The notes under the pieces are model-generated. The model ran no database searches and was not told the DNA's origin. It saw only the letters and a list, made by a program, of their open reading frames with translations. A DNA stretch of 9,357 nt, taken from RECO01 sp050485385 (GTDB lineage: Bacteria; Pseudomonadota; Alphaproteobacteria; Geminicoccales; Geminicoccaceae). Shown piece by piece: positions 1 through 5,790 of the stretch (positions are counted from its first letter, which is position 1; each line of letters starts with the position of its first letter). The translations under genes and the position numbers were made by a program. The stretch lies in the NCBI GenBank assembly GCA_050485385.1, contig JBJHBG010000146.1, forward strand, positions 1 through 9,357, read 5' to 3'.

Positions 1-139
1 GAAAGCCCAGCCCAAAAAGGCCAACCAAAACCATGATGGCTCAGGACAACACAGACAAACGACCCTCCAGGACCGCCGCCTGCATATCCCTTCCCAATAC
101 CAACGATGTCCAAAAAACGACCAATTCGCCGGTAAGGCA

Positions 140-182
140 ACCGGTCTGCGCCGAAGCGGAGTGTTTTGTAGCGGAGACCGGT
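140..182. repeat. 8-bp inverted repeat, 27-nt spacer
   Basis: ACCGGTCT at 140-147 is exactly the reverse complement of AGACCGGT at 175-182. The arms contain the palindromic hexamer ACCGGT, which appears a third time at 282-287. The spacing of the ACCGGT cores (37 bp) is near 3.5 helical turns, so the arms could be protein-binding half-sites or the feet of a weak RNA hairpin. ACCGGT also occurs several times elsewhere in the window, so part of this may be chance. Confidence 0.35.
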
Positions 183-276
183 CATCCCCGCAAGCGAAAA
201 ACGGATGCCAGCGCCGGTGCGCGGCCGTGCCTCACGCGGCGGTGGAAAGCTGGCCTTCATCGCGTTGATTTCGTTG

Positions 277-290
277 ACAACACCGGTTGT
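277..290. promoter_or_regulatory. Small hairpin or operator-like palindrome before the M23 start
   Basis: ACAAC (277-281) and GTTGT (286-290) are reverse complements separated by ACCG. The element overlaps a TTGACA at 274-279 and lies about 57 bases before the chosen GTG start. It could be an operator, a leader hairpin or chance. No matching -10 box is seen 16-19 bases after the TTGACA. Confidence 0.25.
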
Positions 291-346
291 GGCCGGCAGG
301 GAAATGGAAAGCGCCCGCCGAGGCGCGCCCGCGAACGGACGAACGC

Positions 347-1807
347 GTGTTTCATCGACCTTCTCGCGACCCGAAGTCTCGTCTCGCCGCTGCCGGTCTC
401 GTGACACTTCTCTCCCTCGCCGGCTGGGTGCTGGTCGCCGACCGCGCCGAGCCGGGTCGTGAGGTCGTTCCGCCGACGGAGCCGCGATCGGCGAGTTGGG
501 CCGTTCCGGCCGACGCCGACGCCGCGCCGTTCGCCGATTGGCTCGCCACCGACGGCGCGCCGAGCGGCAGGGCGGCCCGCCCGAACGAGCGGGCTTTCCT
601 GCCGCCACCGGAAGACCATGCATGGTCGAGCTTCGCTGGGCCGACGGTGCCGTCACCCGAGTTGGCGACGCCCAACCACGCCGTCGTGGTCGAAAGCGGC
701 GACACGTTCCTCGCGATTTTGGTCCGGGCCGGCGTCGACACCGGTGAGGCGCATGCGGCGGTCGCCGCACTTCGTGATGTGTTCGATCCCCGCCGACTGC
801 GCGTGGGCCAAGCGTTGGAGATCGACCTCGACCCGGAAGGTGGGTATTTGGAACGGCTTGCCTTTCAGCCGAGCGCCCTGGAGAGCATCGAGCTGGTTCG
901 GGCTTTGGATGCGGCCAAGGGCTTCGACGCACGGGTGCACGAGACGGAACTCGTCGTCGAGCGTGCGTTGGCGGAGGCAAGGGTGGACCGTAGCGTCGAC
1001 GATTCGGCGCGGCGCGCGGGCGTACCCTCGGAATCGGTCCACCATCTCGTCAACGTGTTCAAGGGCCACGTCGATTTCCGGCGTCAGACCCGGACAGGCG
1101 ATCAGTTGCTCTTGTGGTACGACCAAGAGCGGTTGCCCGATGGCCGCGTCCTGCGCGGCGGCGATCTGCACTACGCGCGCGTCCACGTCGGTGGTCGGAT
1201 GTTGGAAGCATTCCGCTTCGAACACGATGGCAAGGCCGAATACTTCGACCGCTCCGGACAGAGCCTGCGCCGGCTTCTGCTACGCCAGCCCGTCACCGGC
1301 TATCGTATTTCCTCGGGTTTCGGCATGCGTCGGCATCCTATTCTCGGCTACCAACGGATGCATAACGGGATTGACTTCGCTGCTCCCACAGGCACGCCGA
1401 TTCACGCCGCAGGTTCTGGCCGTCTCGTCCGTGTCGGCCGGCACGGCGGCTACGGCAACTACATCCGCATCGACCACGGCAACGGCTACGAGACGGCCTA
1501 CGCTCATCTCTCCCGCTTCGCCCGCGGCATCGCCAGCGGCCGTCGCGTGCAGCAGGGCGACCTGATCGGCTACGTCGGCTCGACCGGCGTGTCGACGGGC
1601 CCACATCTGCACTTCGAGGTCATACGAAACGGCCGTCACGTGAACCCGCTGACGGTCGCACAGCCGCCCGCCACGCAGCTTGCAGGCGAGCGTCTCCAGC
1701 GCTTTCAGCGCCACGTGGCGGCGGTCGACGCGTCGATCGAGCGCGAGCGCGAACGCGTTTTGGTGATGGACACGAGCCGCCGCACCGACCGAGGCCGCGG
1801 CGGTTGA
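347..1807 (+). CDS. M23-family murein DD-endopeptidase with LysM/OapA-like N-terminal region
   Basis: Predicted zinc endopeptidase that cuts peptide cross-links in peptidoglycan, acting in the periplasm. With a GTG start at 347 the protein has 486 residues. There is one hydrophobic N-terminal segment (about 11-31), a signal anchor. A LysM/OapA-like stretch follows at about 113-161 (VVESGDTF, then FDPRRLRVGQ). A linking domain runs to about 320, and an M23 LytM domain covers about 320-435. Metal and catalytic residues are visible: H339 and D343 (HxxxD), H387 (AHL) and H420/H422 (HLH). This order matches the MepM/ShyA/Csd3 type. The C-terminal tail is rich in Arg and Glu. GTG 347 has GGA seven bases upstream. 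A TTG at 287 would add 20 residues but has no ribosome site. The domain is intact, so an active hydrolase is likely. The substrate bond is inferred from the family. Confidence 0.93.
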   Translation: MFHRPSRDPKSRLAAAGLVTLLSLAGWVLVADRAEPGREVVPPTEPRSASWAVPADADAAPFADWLATDGAPSGRAARPNERAFLPPPEDHAWSSFAGPTVPSPELATPNHAVVVESGDTFLAILVRAGVDTGEAHAAVAALRDVFDPRRLRVGQALEIDLDPEGGYLERLAFQPSALESIELVRALDAAKGFDARVHETELVVERALAEARVDRSVDDSARRAGVPSESVHHLVNVFKGHVDFRRQTRTGDQLLLWYDQERLPDGRVLRGGDLHYARVHVGGRMLEAFRFEHDGKAEYFDRSGQSLRRLLLRQPVTGYRISSGFGMRRHPILGYQRMHNGIDFAAPTGTPIHAAGSGRLVRVGRHGGYGNYIRIDHGNGYETAYAHLSRFARGIASGRRVQQGDLIGYVGSTGVSTGPHLHFEVIRNGRHVNPLTVAQPPATQLAGERLQRFQRHVAAVDASIERERERVLVMDTSRRTDRGRGG

Positions 1808-1822
1808 TGCGTCGTTGGTGAG

Positions 1823-1858
1823 GGCGGTCTCGGCCGGTCCCGCCGGCCGCCAGACGCC
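1823..1858. terminator. Imperfect long hairpin between convergent genes
   Basis: CGGCCGG (1831-1837) pairs perfectly with CCGGCCG (1843-1849) around a 5-base loop. Outside it, GGCGGTCT (1823-1830) pairs with AGACGCC (1852-1858), with one bulged G and two unpaired Cs. It lies 15 bases after the M23 stop and 20 bases after the usp stop on the other strand. There is no T-run on either side, so a simple intrinsic terminator is not proven. In GC-rich genomes such structures often serve as bidirectional stops. Confidence 0.5.
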
Positions 1859-1872
1859 GACCTGCGGTCGGC
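1856..1872. terminator. Second hairpin in the convergent gap
   Basis: GCCGAC (1856-1861) and GTCGGC (1867-1872) form a perfect 6-bp stem with the loop CTGCG. It ends six bases before the usp stop codon on the - strand and overlaps the foot of the neighbouring hairpin by three bases, so the two structures compete. It may act as the - strand terminator of the usp operon. No T-run is present. Confidence 0.4.
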
Positions 1873-1878
1873 ATCCGC

Positions 1879-2358
1879 TCACGACAGGGCGTCGATCTGC
1901 TCGCTCGACAGACTGCCCGGCACCAGCGTCACCGGTATGCGGAGCCGCGAGGTGTCGGCGACGAGCTCGCTGACCAGTGGCCCCGGTCCTTCACCCTCGG
2001 CGGCGGTGCCGAGGACGAGCAGCGAGATCTCCGGTTCGTCGTCGAGCAGGGACAAGAGCTGCTCATGGCGCTGCCCGACCCTGAGGTAGAGTGTCGGTTG
2101 GATGCCGGTCATCGCCAGCACTTCCTCCGCGAGCTCGTTGAGGCGCTGTTCGACCGCCTCTCGCGCCTCCTCCTCCATGACGCGGCCAACGCCCAGCCAC
2201 TGCTGGAACTCGACCGGCTCGACGACGCCCAAAAGCGCAACGTGGCCGTCGGTATGGACGGCCCGGCGGCAGGCGAAGCGAAGCGCATTCTTCATCTCCT
2301 CGCTGTCGTCGGCGACGACCAGGAAGACCCGACGTGGCGCCGGCGACGCTTCGATCAT
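1879..2358 (-). CDS. Universal stress protein (UspA family)
   Basis: Single-domain Usp fold of 159 residues, the usual family length and probably cytoplasmic. The N-terminal strand FLVVADDSEE (12-21) corresponds to the UspA nucleotide-site start, followed by the helix with KNALRFACRRA. The C-terminal half has LLVLGTA (113-119), a Gly-rich loop GEGPGPLVS (122-130) and the last strand IPVTLVPG (141-148). The loop departs from the classic G-2x-G-9x-G-S/T ATP motif, so ATP binding is uncertain. It is the last gene of a packed - strand set. The stop of the TIGR02186 gene is three bases before its ATG, and AGGAGGA at 2373-2367 is an excellent ribosome site. It is probably co-transcribed with the transporter. 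Its specific role is unknown. Confidence 0.9.
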   Translation of the reverse strand: MIEASPAPRRVFLVVADDSEEMKNALRFACRRAVHTDGHVALLGVVEPVEFQQWLGVGRVMEEEAREAVEQRLNELAEEVLAMTGIQPTLYLRVGQRHEQLLSLLDDEPEISLLVLGTAAEGEGPGPLVSELVADTSRLRIPVTLVPGSLSSEQIDALS

Positions 2359-2361
2359 CGT

Positions 2362-3117
2362 TCAGGTCCTCCTGAAGGCGAGGGCGGCGATCCAGCCGGC
2401 GGTGACGGCAAACGCGATCGCGGCGAGGGCGTAGAGCGGGGCCTGGTCCTGGGCGACGTCCGATAGACGGGCCTCGACACCGACCTTGCTGACGACCAGC
2501 GCGCTTTGCTGCGCGGCGATGATGCTGCCATCGCGCACGGCGAACACCTCGACTTGGTAACGCCCGGGTGGGACGTTGGCGGGAAAGGTGAGGGTGGAAC
2601 GAAACAGGCCCTGGCCCAGAAATCGGACGCGCAGGTCGTCGACGTAGAGCTGCTCGCGCTGCTTGTTGCGCAAGAGCCCCGCGCGGAAGTCGCCGAGGGT
2701 CGCATCGTCGACCTCGCCCGCGGCGTCGAGCCGCAATTGGTCGAAGCCGATGCCGTGGCGGGCGAGTGTGCCGGGGCCGAGCATATCGATGGGCGGCCGC
2801 GTGGCGGCCACCGCGTAGAACGCCGGCACGTCCTCGAACGCCACTGCGTCACGATTGAGCCAGATGGCGGCGATCCGGCTCTTGCGCCGCACCGTGACGG
2901 GCTCGCTCGGCCCGCGCACGACCACCACCACGTCGTCGGCATCGTCGGCGGTGCCGAACAGCAGGACGTCGGACCCGCCGAACGCGGTCGTGATGGGAAT
3001 GAGATGGCGCGACAGGTCCGCTACGATGGTCGCGGCGCGGGCGTCGCCGAGGCAGCCCGAAACGAGCATCGTCGCGCCGAGGACGGTTCCGGCGAGGCGC
3101 GTACCGCGCGCGGTCAT
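2362..3117 (-). CDS. TIGR02186 / Alph_Pro_TM family membrane-anchored envelope protein
   Basis: Protein of 251 residues. It has a signal peptide (about 1-29, hydrophobic VLGATMLVSG, cleavage likely after ARA), an extracytoplasmic body (about 30-226) and one C-terminal membrane helix (about 228-247) ending in FRRT. The body has traits I associate with TIGR02186: an early strand then SRHLIPITTAF, the short segment LFGTADDADDVVVVVRGP, RRKSRIAAIWLN, and a late PPGRYQVEVFAVRDG. The family is known from Alphaproteobacteria beside membrane transporters for sulfur compounds. Its biochemical role is not established. The ATG at 3117 overlaps the TGA of the YeeE gene as ATGA, indicating translational coupling. 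The same frame stays open far upstream to about 3966, but that part is the shadow of the transporter gene. The topology places the soluble part in the periplasm. Confidence 0.85.
   Translation of the reverse strand: MTARGTRLAGTVLGATMLVSGCLGDARAATIVADLSRHLIPITTAFGGSDVLLFGTADDADDVVVVVRGPSEPVTVRRKSRIAAIWLNRDAVAFEDVPAFYAVAATRPPIDMLGPGTLARHGIGFDQLRLDAAGEVDDATLGDFRAGLLRNKQREQLYVDDLRVRFLGQGLFRSTLTFPANVPPGRYQVEVFAVRDGSIIAAQQSALVVSKVGVEARLSDVAQDQAPLYALAAIAFAVTAGWIAALAFRRT
2367..2373 (-). promoter_or_regulatory. Strong Shine-Dalgarno of the usp gene inside the upstream gene
   Basis: On the - strand the sequence AGGAGGA lies eight bases before the ATG at 2358-2356. It sits within the last codons of the TIGR02186 gene, whose stop is at 2364-2362. 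This fixes the usp start. It is the best ribosome site on this strand, suggesting the stress protein is translated more strongly than its operon partners. Confidence 0.8.
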
Positions 3118-4091
3118 GGCACCGAGCGTCCGCAGAGCGAGCGGATGGCCGGCCCCCAGCCGCCGGCGACGAGCACATGCACCATCCAGGCGGCACCGCC
3201 GACCATGGCCGCCGTCGCCAGCCAGGCGGCGGGCGCCAGCATCGCCGTCGCGCCCATCCCGGCGCCGATCGTGCAGCCGCCCGCGACGGTGCCCCCGGCG
3301 CCGACCATCGCCCCGCCAATGAGGTGGCGGGACGTGTCCTCGTCGGCGCCCGCGCCCTCCCAGCGAAAGCGGCCCGCGCAGGCGGCGCTGCCGGCGGCGG
3401 CAACGCCGGTGGCGAGCAGGAGGGCGAGGGCAAATGCGGCAAGGGGATCGGCCCCGAGCCCATCCAAGGCGGCCGTCGGCACGTAGGTTACGGCCAACGG
3501 TCCCGGAAACGGTGCCGTCGCCAGCATGCCGAGCGCGACCGCACCGCCGAGGAGGAGTGGCACCGCCAAGGCTTCCAGCCGACGCAGGCGGGCGTCTGCG
3601 AGGGCCCATGCGAGCAGGCCGATGCCGAGGGCGAGCCCGAACGCGGCCGGCGTCGGGCCGGCAGGTGCCATCGCGATGTCGAGATCGGGCGCGGGCAGGA
3701 ACGCGGCTGCGGTGGCGGCCGCGATCGCAGCCGCCACGGCGCCGAGCGCCTTGGCGCTGCCGCTCGCGGCCCGGACCACCAGTCGCGAGGCGCAGCCGCC
3801 AGCGAGCACCATGCCCATGCCGAAGCCCAAGCCGCCGAGGACGGCGGCGACCAGAGCACCGGTATCGAAGCGCGCCGTCGGCACGACGCCGACGACGAGG
3901 CCGAAGAGGTGCAGCGCCACCAGCACCACGGCGGCGGCGCCGATCCAAAGCCGCGCCCGCCGCCAACTGCCGAACAGCACGACGTCGCTGACGGCACCCA
4001 TGGTGCAGAAATGCGTGCGCTCGAGGACGACCCCGAGGGTTCCGCCGATCGCGGTCCCGGCCACGGCCATGGCGAGCACGGTTTCGCTCAA
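3114..4091 (-). CDS. YeeE/YedE family sulfur-compound (thiosulfate-type) transporter
   Basis: Polytopic membrane protein of 325 residues from the chosen TTG start. Three signature segments are present: THFCTMGAVSD (27-36), VLAGGCASR (95-103) and TVAGGCTIGAG (268-278). They place cysteines at 29, 100 and 273, matching the three cysteines that line the thiosulfate path in the structurally studied spirochaete YeeE. Two further cysteines are at 238 and 320. Hydrophobic, Ala-rich helices fill the rest. No TusA/YeeD partner gene is visible. Instead the next gene, overlapping by four bases, is a TIGR02186 protein. The TTG at 4091 has GAGGA seven bases upstream. Other options are an ATG at 4070 without a ribosome site and a TTG at 4184 giving a polar extension unlike family members. 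Import of thiosulfate or a related reduced sulfur species is inferred from the family. Confidence 0.9.
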   Translation of the reverse strand: MSETVLAMAVAGTAIGGTLGVVLERTHFCTMGAVSDVVLFGSWRRARLWIGAAAVVLVALHLFGLVVGVVPTARFDTGALVAAVLGGLGFGMGMVLAGGCASRLVVRAASGSAKALGAVAAAIAAATAAAFLPAPDLDIAMAPAGPTPAAFGLALGIGLLAWALADARLRRLEALAVPLLLGGAVALGMLATAPFPGPLAVTYVPTAALDGLGADPLAAFALALLLATGVAAAGSAACAGRFRWEGAGADEDTSRHLIGGAMVGAGGTVAGGCTIGAGMGATAMLAPAAWLATAAMVGGAAWMVHVLVAGGWGPAIRSLCGRSVP

Positions 4092-4098
4092 GCGCTCA

Positions 4099-4103
4099 TC
4101 CTC
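4099..4103 (-). promoter_or_regulatory. Ribosome site that decides the YeeE TTG start
   Basis: GAGGA on the - strand ends seven bases before the TTG at 4091-4089. Neither the upstream TTG at 4184 nor the downstream ATG at 4070 has a comparable site, which favours the 325-residue form. Confidence 0.5.
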
Positions 4104-4123
4104 GACACGGTTGCACACCTCGC

Positions 4124-4140
4124 GCCCGCCATGCGCGGGC
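4124..4140 (-). terminator. Hairpin between the second M23 gene and the YeeE gene
   Basis: GCCCGC (4124-4129) and GCGGGC (4135-4140) form a perfect 6-bp stem around CATGC. It lies 71 bases beyond the stop of the M23 gene and about 20 bases before the transporter's ribosome site, in the 120-bp gap that separates the two. With no T-run it may be a weak terminator, an attenuating or processing hairpin, or GC-rich chance. If it stops transcription, the sulfur trio would need its own promoter, which I cannot see. Confidence 0.35.
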
Positions 4141-4211
4141 CGAGTGCTGCCGTGCGTCGTCGCGCGCCAGGGCGCCGAGGTCAAGCCGCTGCGCGCGGTA
4201 CCGTGCGGCGT

Positions 4212-5105
4212 TCAGTAGGCGCTGGCAACGAGCTGCTCGCCGACGCGCAGGAAGCGCGCCGGATCGACCGGCTGGTCGTCGACGATCACCTCGTAGTGCA
4301 GGTGGACGCCCGTGGCGCGGCCGGTTCGGCCCATGAGGCCGACGCGCTGACCCGCGCCGACGGCGTCGCCCCGCCGCACGTGGTAGGCGTGAAGATGCGC
4401 GTAGAGCGTCTGCACCCCGTTGCCGTGGTCGATTTCCACGAGGTTCCCGTAAGCGCCGAACCGACCGACGCGCACCACCGTTCCCGCCGCCGTCGCATAG
4501 ATCGGCGTGCCGCGGCCGCTCGCCATGTCGATACCGCGATGGAAGGCCATGCGCCCGCGGATCGGGTCGCGCCGGGGGCCGAAGCCGCTGGTCAGGCGAT
4601 AGCCGTCCTTGACGGGCGAGGCCAGCGGTACGGTCTCCCGCACCCGCTCGATCAGGGCGGCCATCTGGATTTCCGGAAGCTGGTCCGCATCCCCCAACTC
4701 CACGAACGGACCGCCGACACCGTAGGCCGCGGTGGCGATGGCGCCATGCACCAGCCGGGCGGGATCGATCCCGGTGGCCTTCAGGAGATCGGCAAGATTG
4801 CGTCCGGCCGTGTCGAGCCACGCAGCCACCTCGCTGCGACCCACCGGTCTGTCGTCGACGATGCGCGCCGCGAACGCCGCGTCGGCCTCGGCCACGACCC
4901 GCTGGCGCAGGTGCTCGGGAGCGCGGGCAGGTACGATGATACGGTTGGCCAAGGCTTCGCTCGCGTGAGCCGCAGGCATCTGCGCGAAGCCGTGACCGAC
5001 CAGGGTCAGCCCAGCCACGATGGCCCCGGTGAGAGCCCCGGTCATCGATGCCCGCCAGCGGCGACGGAAATCGATGGCCGGGGCCCGGTTGGCGCGCGGT
5101 TGCAT
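4212..5105 (-). CDS. Exported M23-family murein endopeptidase
   Basis: Second M23 (LytM) zinc peptidase, 297 residues from the ATG at 5105, which has GAGG five bases upstream. A GTG two codons earlier overlaps that ribosome site and is less likely. The N-terminus is basic, then hydrophobic (about 22-40), ending in AAHA near residue 48: a signal peptide or anchor. A helical stretch with no LysM follows (about 50-160). The catalytic domain (about 160-290) has GFGPRRDP, H189 and D193 (HRGID), H237 (YAHL) and H268/H270 (HLHYE). All metal and catalytic residues are present. It is much smaller than the other M23 enzyme in the window and lacks its LysM-like part, so the two are not recent duplicates of the same design. 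It probably acts on peptidoglycan cross-links in the periplasm. Operon membership with the transporter is uncertain because of the 120-bp gap. Confidence 0.92.
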   Translation of the reverse strand: MQPRANRAPAIDFRRRWRASMTGALTGAIVAGLTLVGHGFAQMPAAHASEALANRIIVPARAPEHLRQRVVAEADAAFAARIVDDRPVGRSEVAAWLDTAGRNLADLLKATGIDPARLVHGAIATAAYGVGGPFVELGDADQLPEIQMAALIERVRETVPLASPVKDGYRLTSGFGPRRDPIRGRMAFHRGIDMASGRGTPIYATAAGTVVRVGRFGAYGNLVEIDHGNGVQTLYAHLHAYHVRRGDAVGAGQRVGLMGRTGRATGVHLHYEVIVDDQPVDPARFLRVGEQLVASAY

Positions 5106-5131
5106 GAACACCTCGTCCGTCGATCGTCGAT

Positions 5132-5146
5132 CCCGCGTACTGCGGG
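5132..5146 (-). promoter_or_regulatory. Small hairpin in the leader of the second M23 gene
   Basis: CCCGC (5132-5136) and GCGGG (5142-5146) pair perfectly around five bases, about 16 bases before the ribosome site of the M23 gene on the - strand. It may lie in the 5' leader or be an operator. A five-base stem is weak evidence in such GC-rich DNA. Confidence 0.2.
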
Positions 5147-5221
5147 GCGCATACCCGCCGCACTAAGGGGATGGACTACGGACGAAAGCGTTTATTCCCG
5201 ACGCGATGGAAAGAGCTGCGT

Positions 5222-5238
5222 CCCGTCGATCGAACGGG
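5222..5238 (-). terminator. Hairpin abutting the stop of the 151-aa gene
   Basis: CCCGT (5222-5226) and ACGGG (5234-5238) pair around a 7-base loop containing CGATCG. The stem begins directly after the stop codon at 5241-5239. On the - strand it is followed about nine bases later by CTCTTTCC, only a poor T-tract. It could end transcription of the 151-aa gene before the M23 gene, but the stem is short. Confidence 0.3.
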
Positions 5239-5694
5239 TCAGCGCACCGGGGTCGTGCGGCGACAGGCGATCTCGTGTCCCCAGTCGATCAGCGTGGTGA
5301 CGGCGAGGTTCACCGCGCGATCGATCGCCGGTTCCGACTGCGACCGGTCGAGAGCGACCGCGACCACTTCGAGTGCGGCGGTAGGCGCCGTGCGAACGGC
5401 TGCGGCTGCCTCGTGATGGCGCAAGAGATCGACCGCCTCGCCGCGTTCGCCGGACGTGGTCGCGACGAACGCCAGGACCCGGGCAGGCCGGTCGTCGACG
5501 CCTCGGCGGCGCAGGCGATCGCCGTGGTCGATGGCCACGGTCGACGGCAGGTCGAAGCGGTCCTCCAGCGCCAGCAGACAACGGGTGGCGAGGCCACTGT
5601 CATCGGTGCCGCCGACGATCCAGGTCTGAGGTTCGATGCTCAACGTATCCAACTCCTCGACGAGCGCCGCATGCGCTACCACGATGGGGACCAT
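5239..5694 (-). CDS. Hypothetical protein, 151 aa
   Basis: I do not recognise this family. The frame starts at an ATG at 5694 and has strong G/C at codon third positions on this strand. The overlapping + strand frame (5206-5700) is rich in Arg and Gly like a shadow. The protein has no signal peptide or membrane helix. Alternating hydrophobic strands and helices are visible: TWIVGG (24-29), TVAID (52-56), RVLAFVAT (72-79) and LEVVAVALD (108-116). This suggests a small cytoplasmic alpha/beta protein. Two cysteines are present (39 and 144). The ribosome site is weak, with only GAG about 14 bases upstream, so the start is uncertain. It is divergent from the hemolysin III-like gene and lies 133 bp ahead of the second M23 gene. 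It could be a diverged Usp-like or regulatory domain, but no motif supports a name. Confidence 0.6.
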   Translation of the reverse strand: MVPIVVAHAALVEELDTLSIEPQTWIVGGTDDSGLATRCLLALEDRFDLPSTVAIDHGDRLRRRGVDDRPARVLAFVATTSGERGEAVDLLRHHEAAAAVRTAPTAALEVVAVALDRSQSEPAIDRAVNLAVTTLIDWGHEIACRRTTPVR

Positions 5695-5790
5695 ATTTAG
5701 AATGGCTCGAGATCGCGCCGCTCGCCATCATCCCTTGGGAGGGCGGCCTGGCTGCTTGACGTGCCCGACGCATGCACGACTTTGGAGACC
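5695..5790. promoter_or_regulatory. Divergent intergenic region between the 151-aa gene and the hemolysin III-like gene
   Basis: This 96-bp gap should hold promoters for both directions. The only AT-rich patch is around 5693-5703, where TAGAAT (5698-5703) resembles a + strand -10 box, but no matching -35 is seen upstream. GGGAGGG at about 5737-5743 is too far from any candidate start of the + strand gene to be its ribosome site. TTGAC occurs at 5756-5760. Confidence 0.3.

Larger units (their letters stand above)
1..346. other. Upstream region of the first M23 gene, no convincing gene
   Basis: No frame here reads like a protein. A + strand frame opens at 33 but runs antisense-like into the M23 gene in another frame. 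The first 130 bases are richer in A than the rest of the window. On the - strand an ATG at 34-32 would open a short hydrophobic N-terminus leaving the window (Met-Val-Leu-Val-Gly-Leu), with poor codon use and no clear ribosome site, so a divergent gene is possible but not supported. The stretch carries an 8-bp inverted repeat and a small hairpin, listed separately. It probably holds the promoter of the M23 gene, but I cannot place a convincing -10 box. Confidence 0.5.

Noticed and set aside
274..302. TTGACA at 274-279 as the M23 promoter
   Set aside because: At 16-19 base spacing no -10-like sequence is found (CAGGGA and neighbours). It remains only a possible half-promoter.
33..404. + strand frame at the start of the window
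   Set aside because: Polar, with no recognisable family and poor codon bias, and it runs into the M23 gene in another frame. No ribosome site.
2506..3486. + strand open frame antisense to the TIGR02186 and YeeE genes
   Set aside because: The opposite-strand proteins have recognisable topology and motifs; this frame has none.
3118..3966. Upstream extension of the TIGR02186 reading frame
   Set aside because: The extended part is Arg-rich and overlaps the transporter gene in another frame. The ATG at 3117 gives a proper signal peptide and an ATGA overlap.
3177..5300. A very long + strand open frame (about 707 codons)
   Set aside because: It lies antisense to the YeeE and second M23 genes, which have clear family motifs and active-site residues. 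Its composition is Arg/Gly/His-rich, as expected for a shadow frame in GC-rich DNA.
5206..5700. + strand frame overlapping the 151-aa - strand gene
   Set aside because: Arg/Gly/Asp-rich shadow composition. Third-position G/C bias favours the - strand frame.
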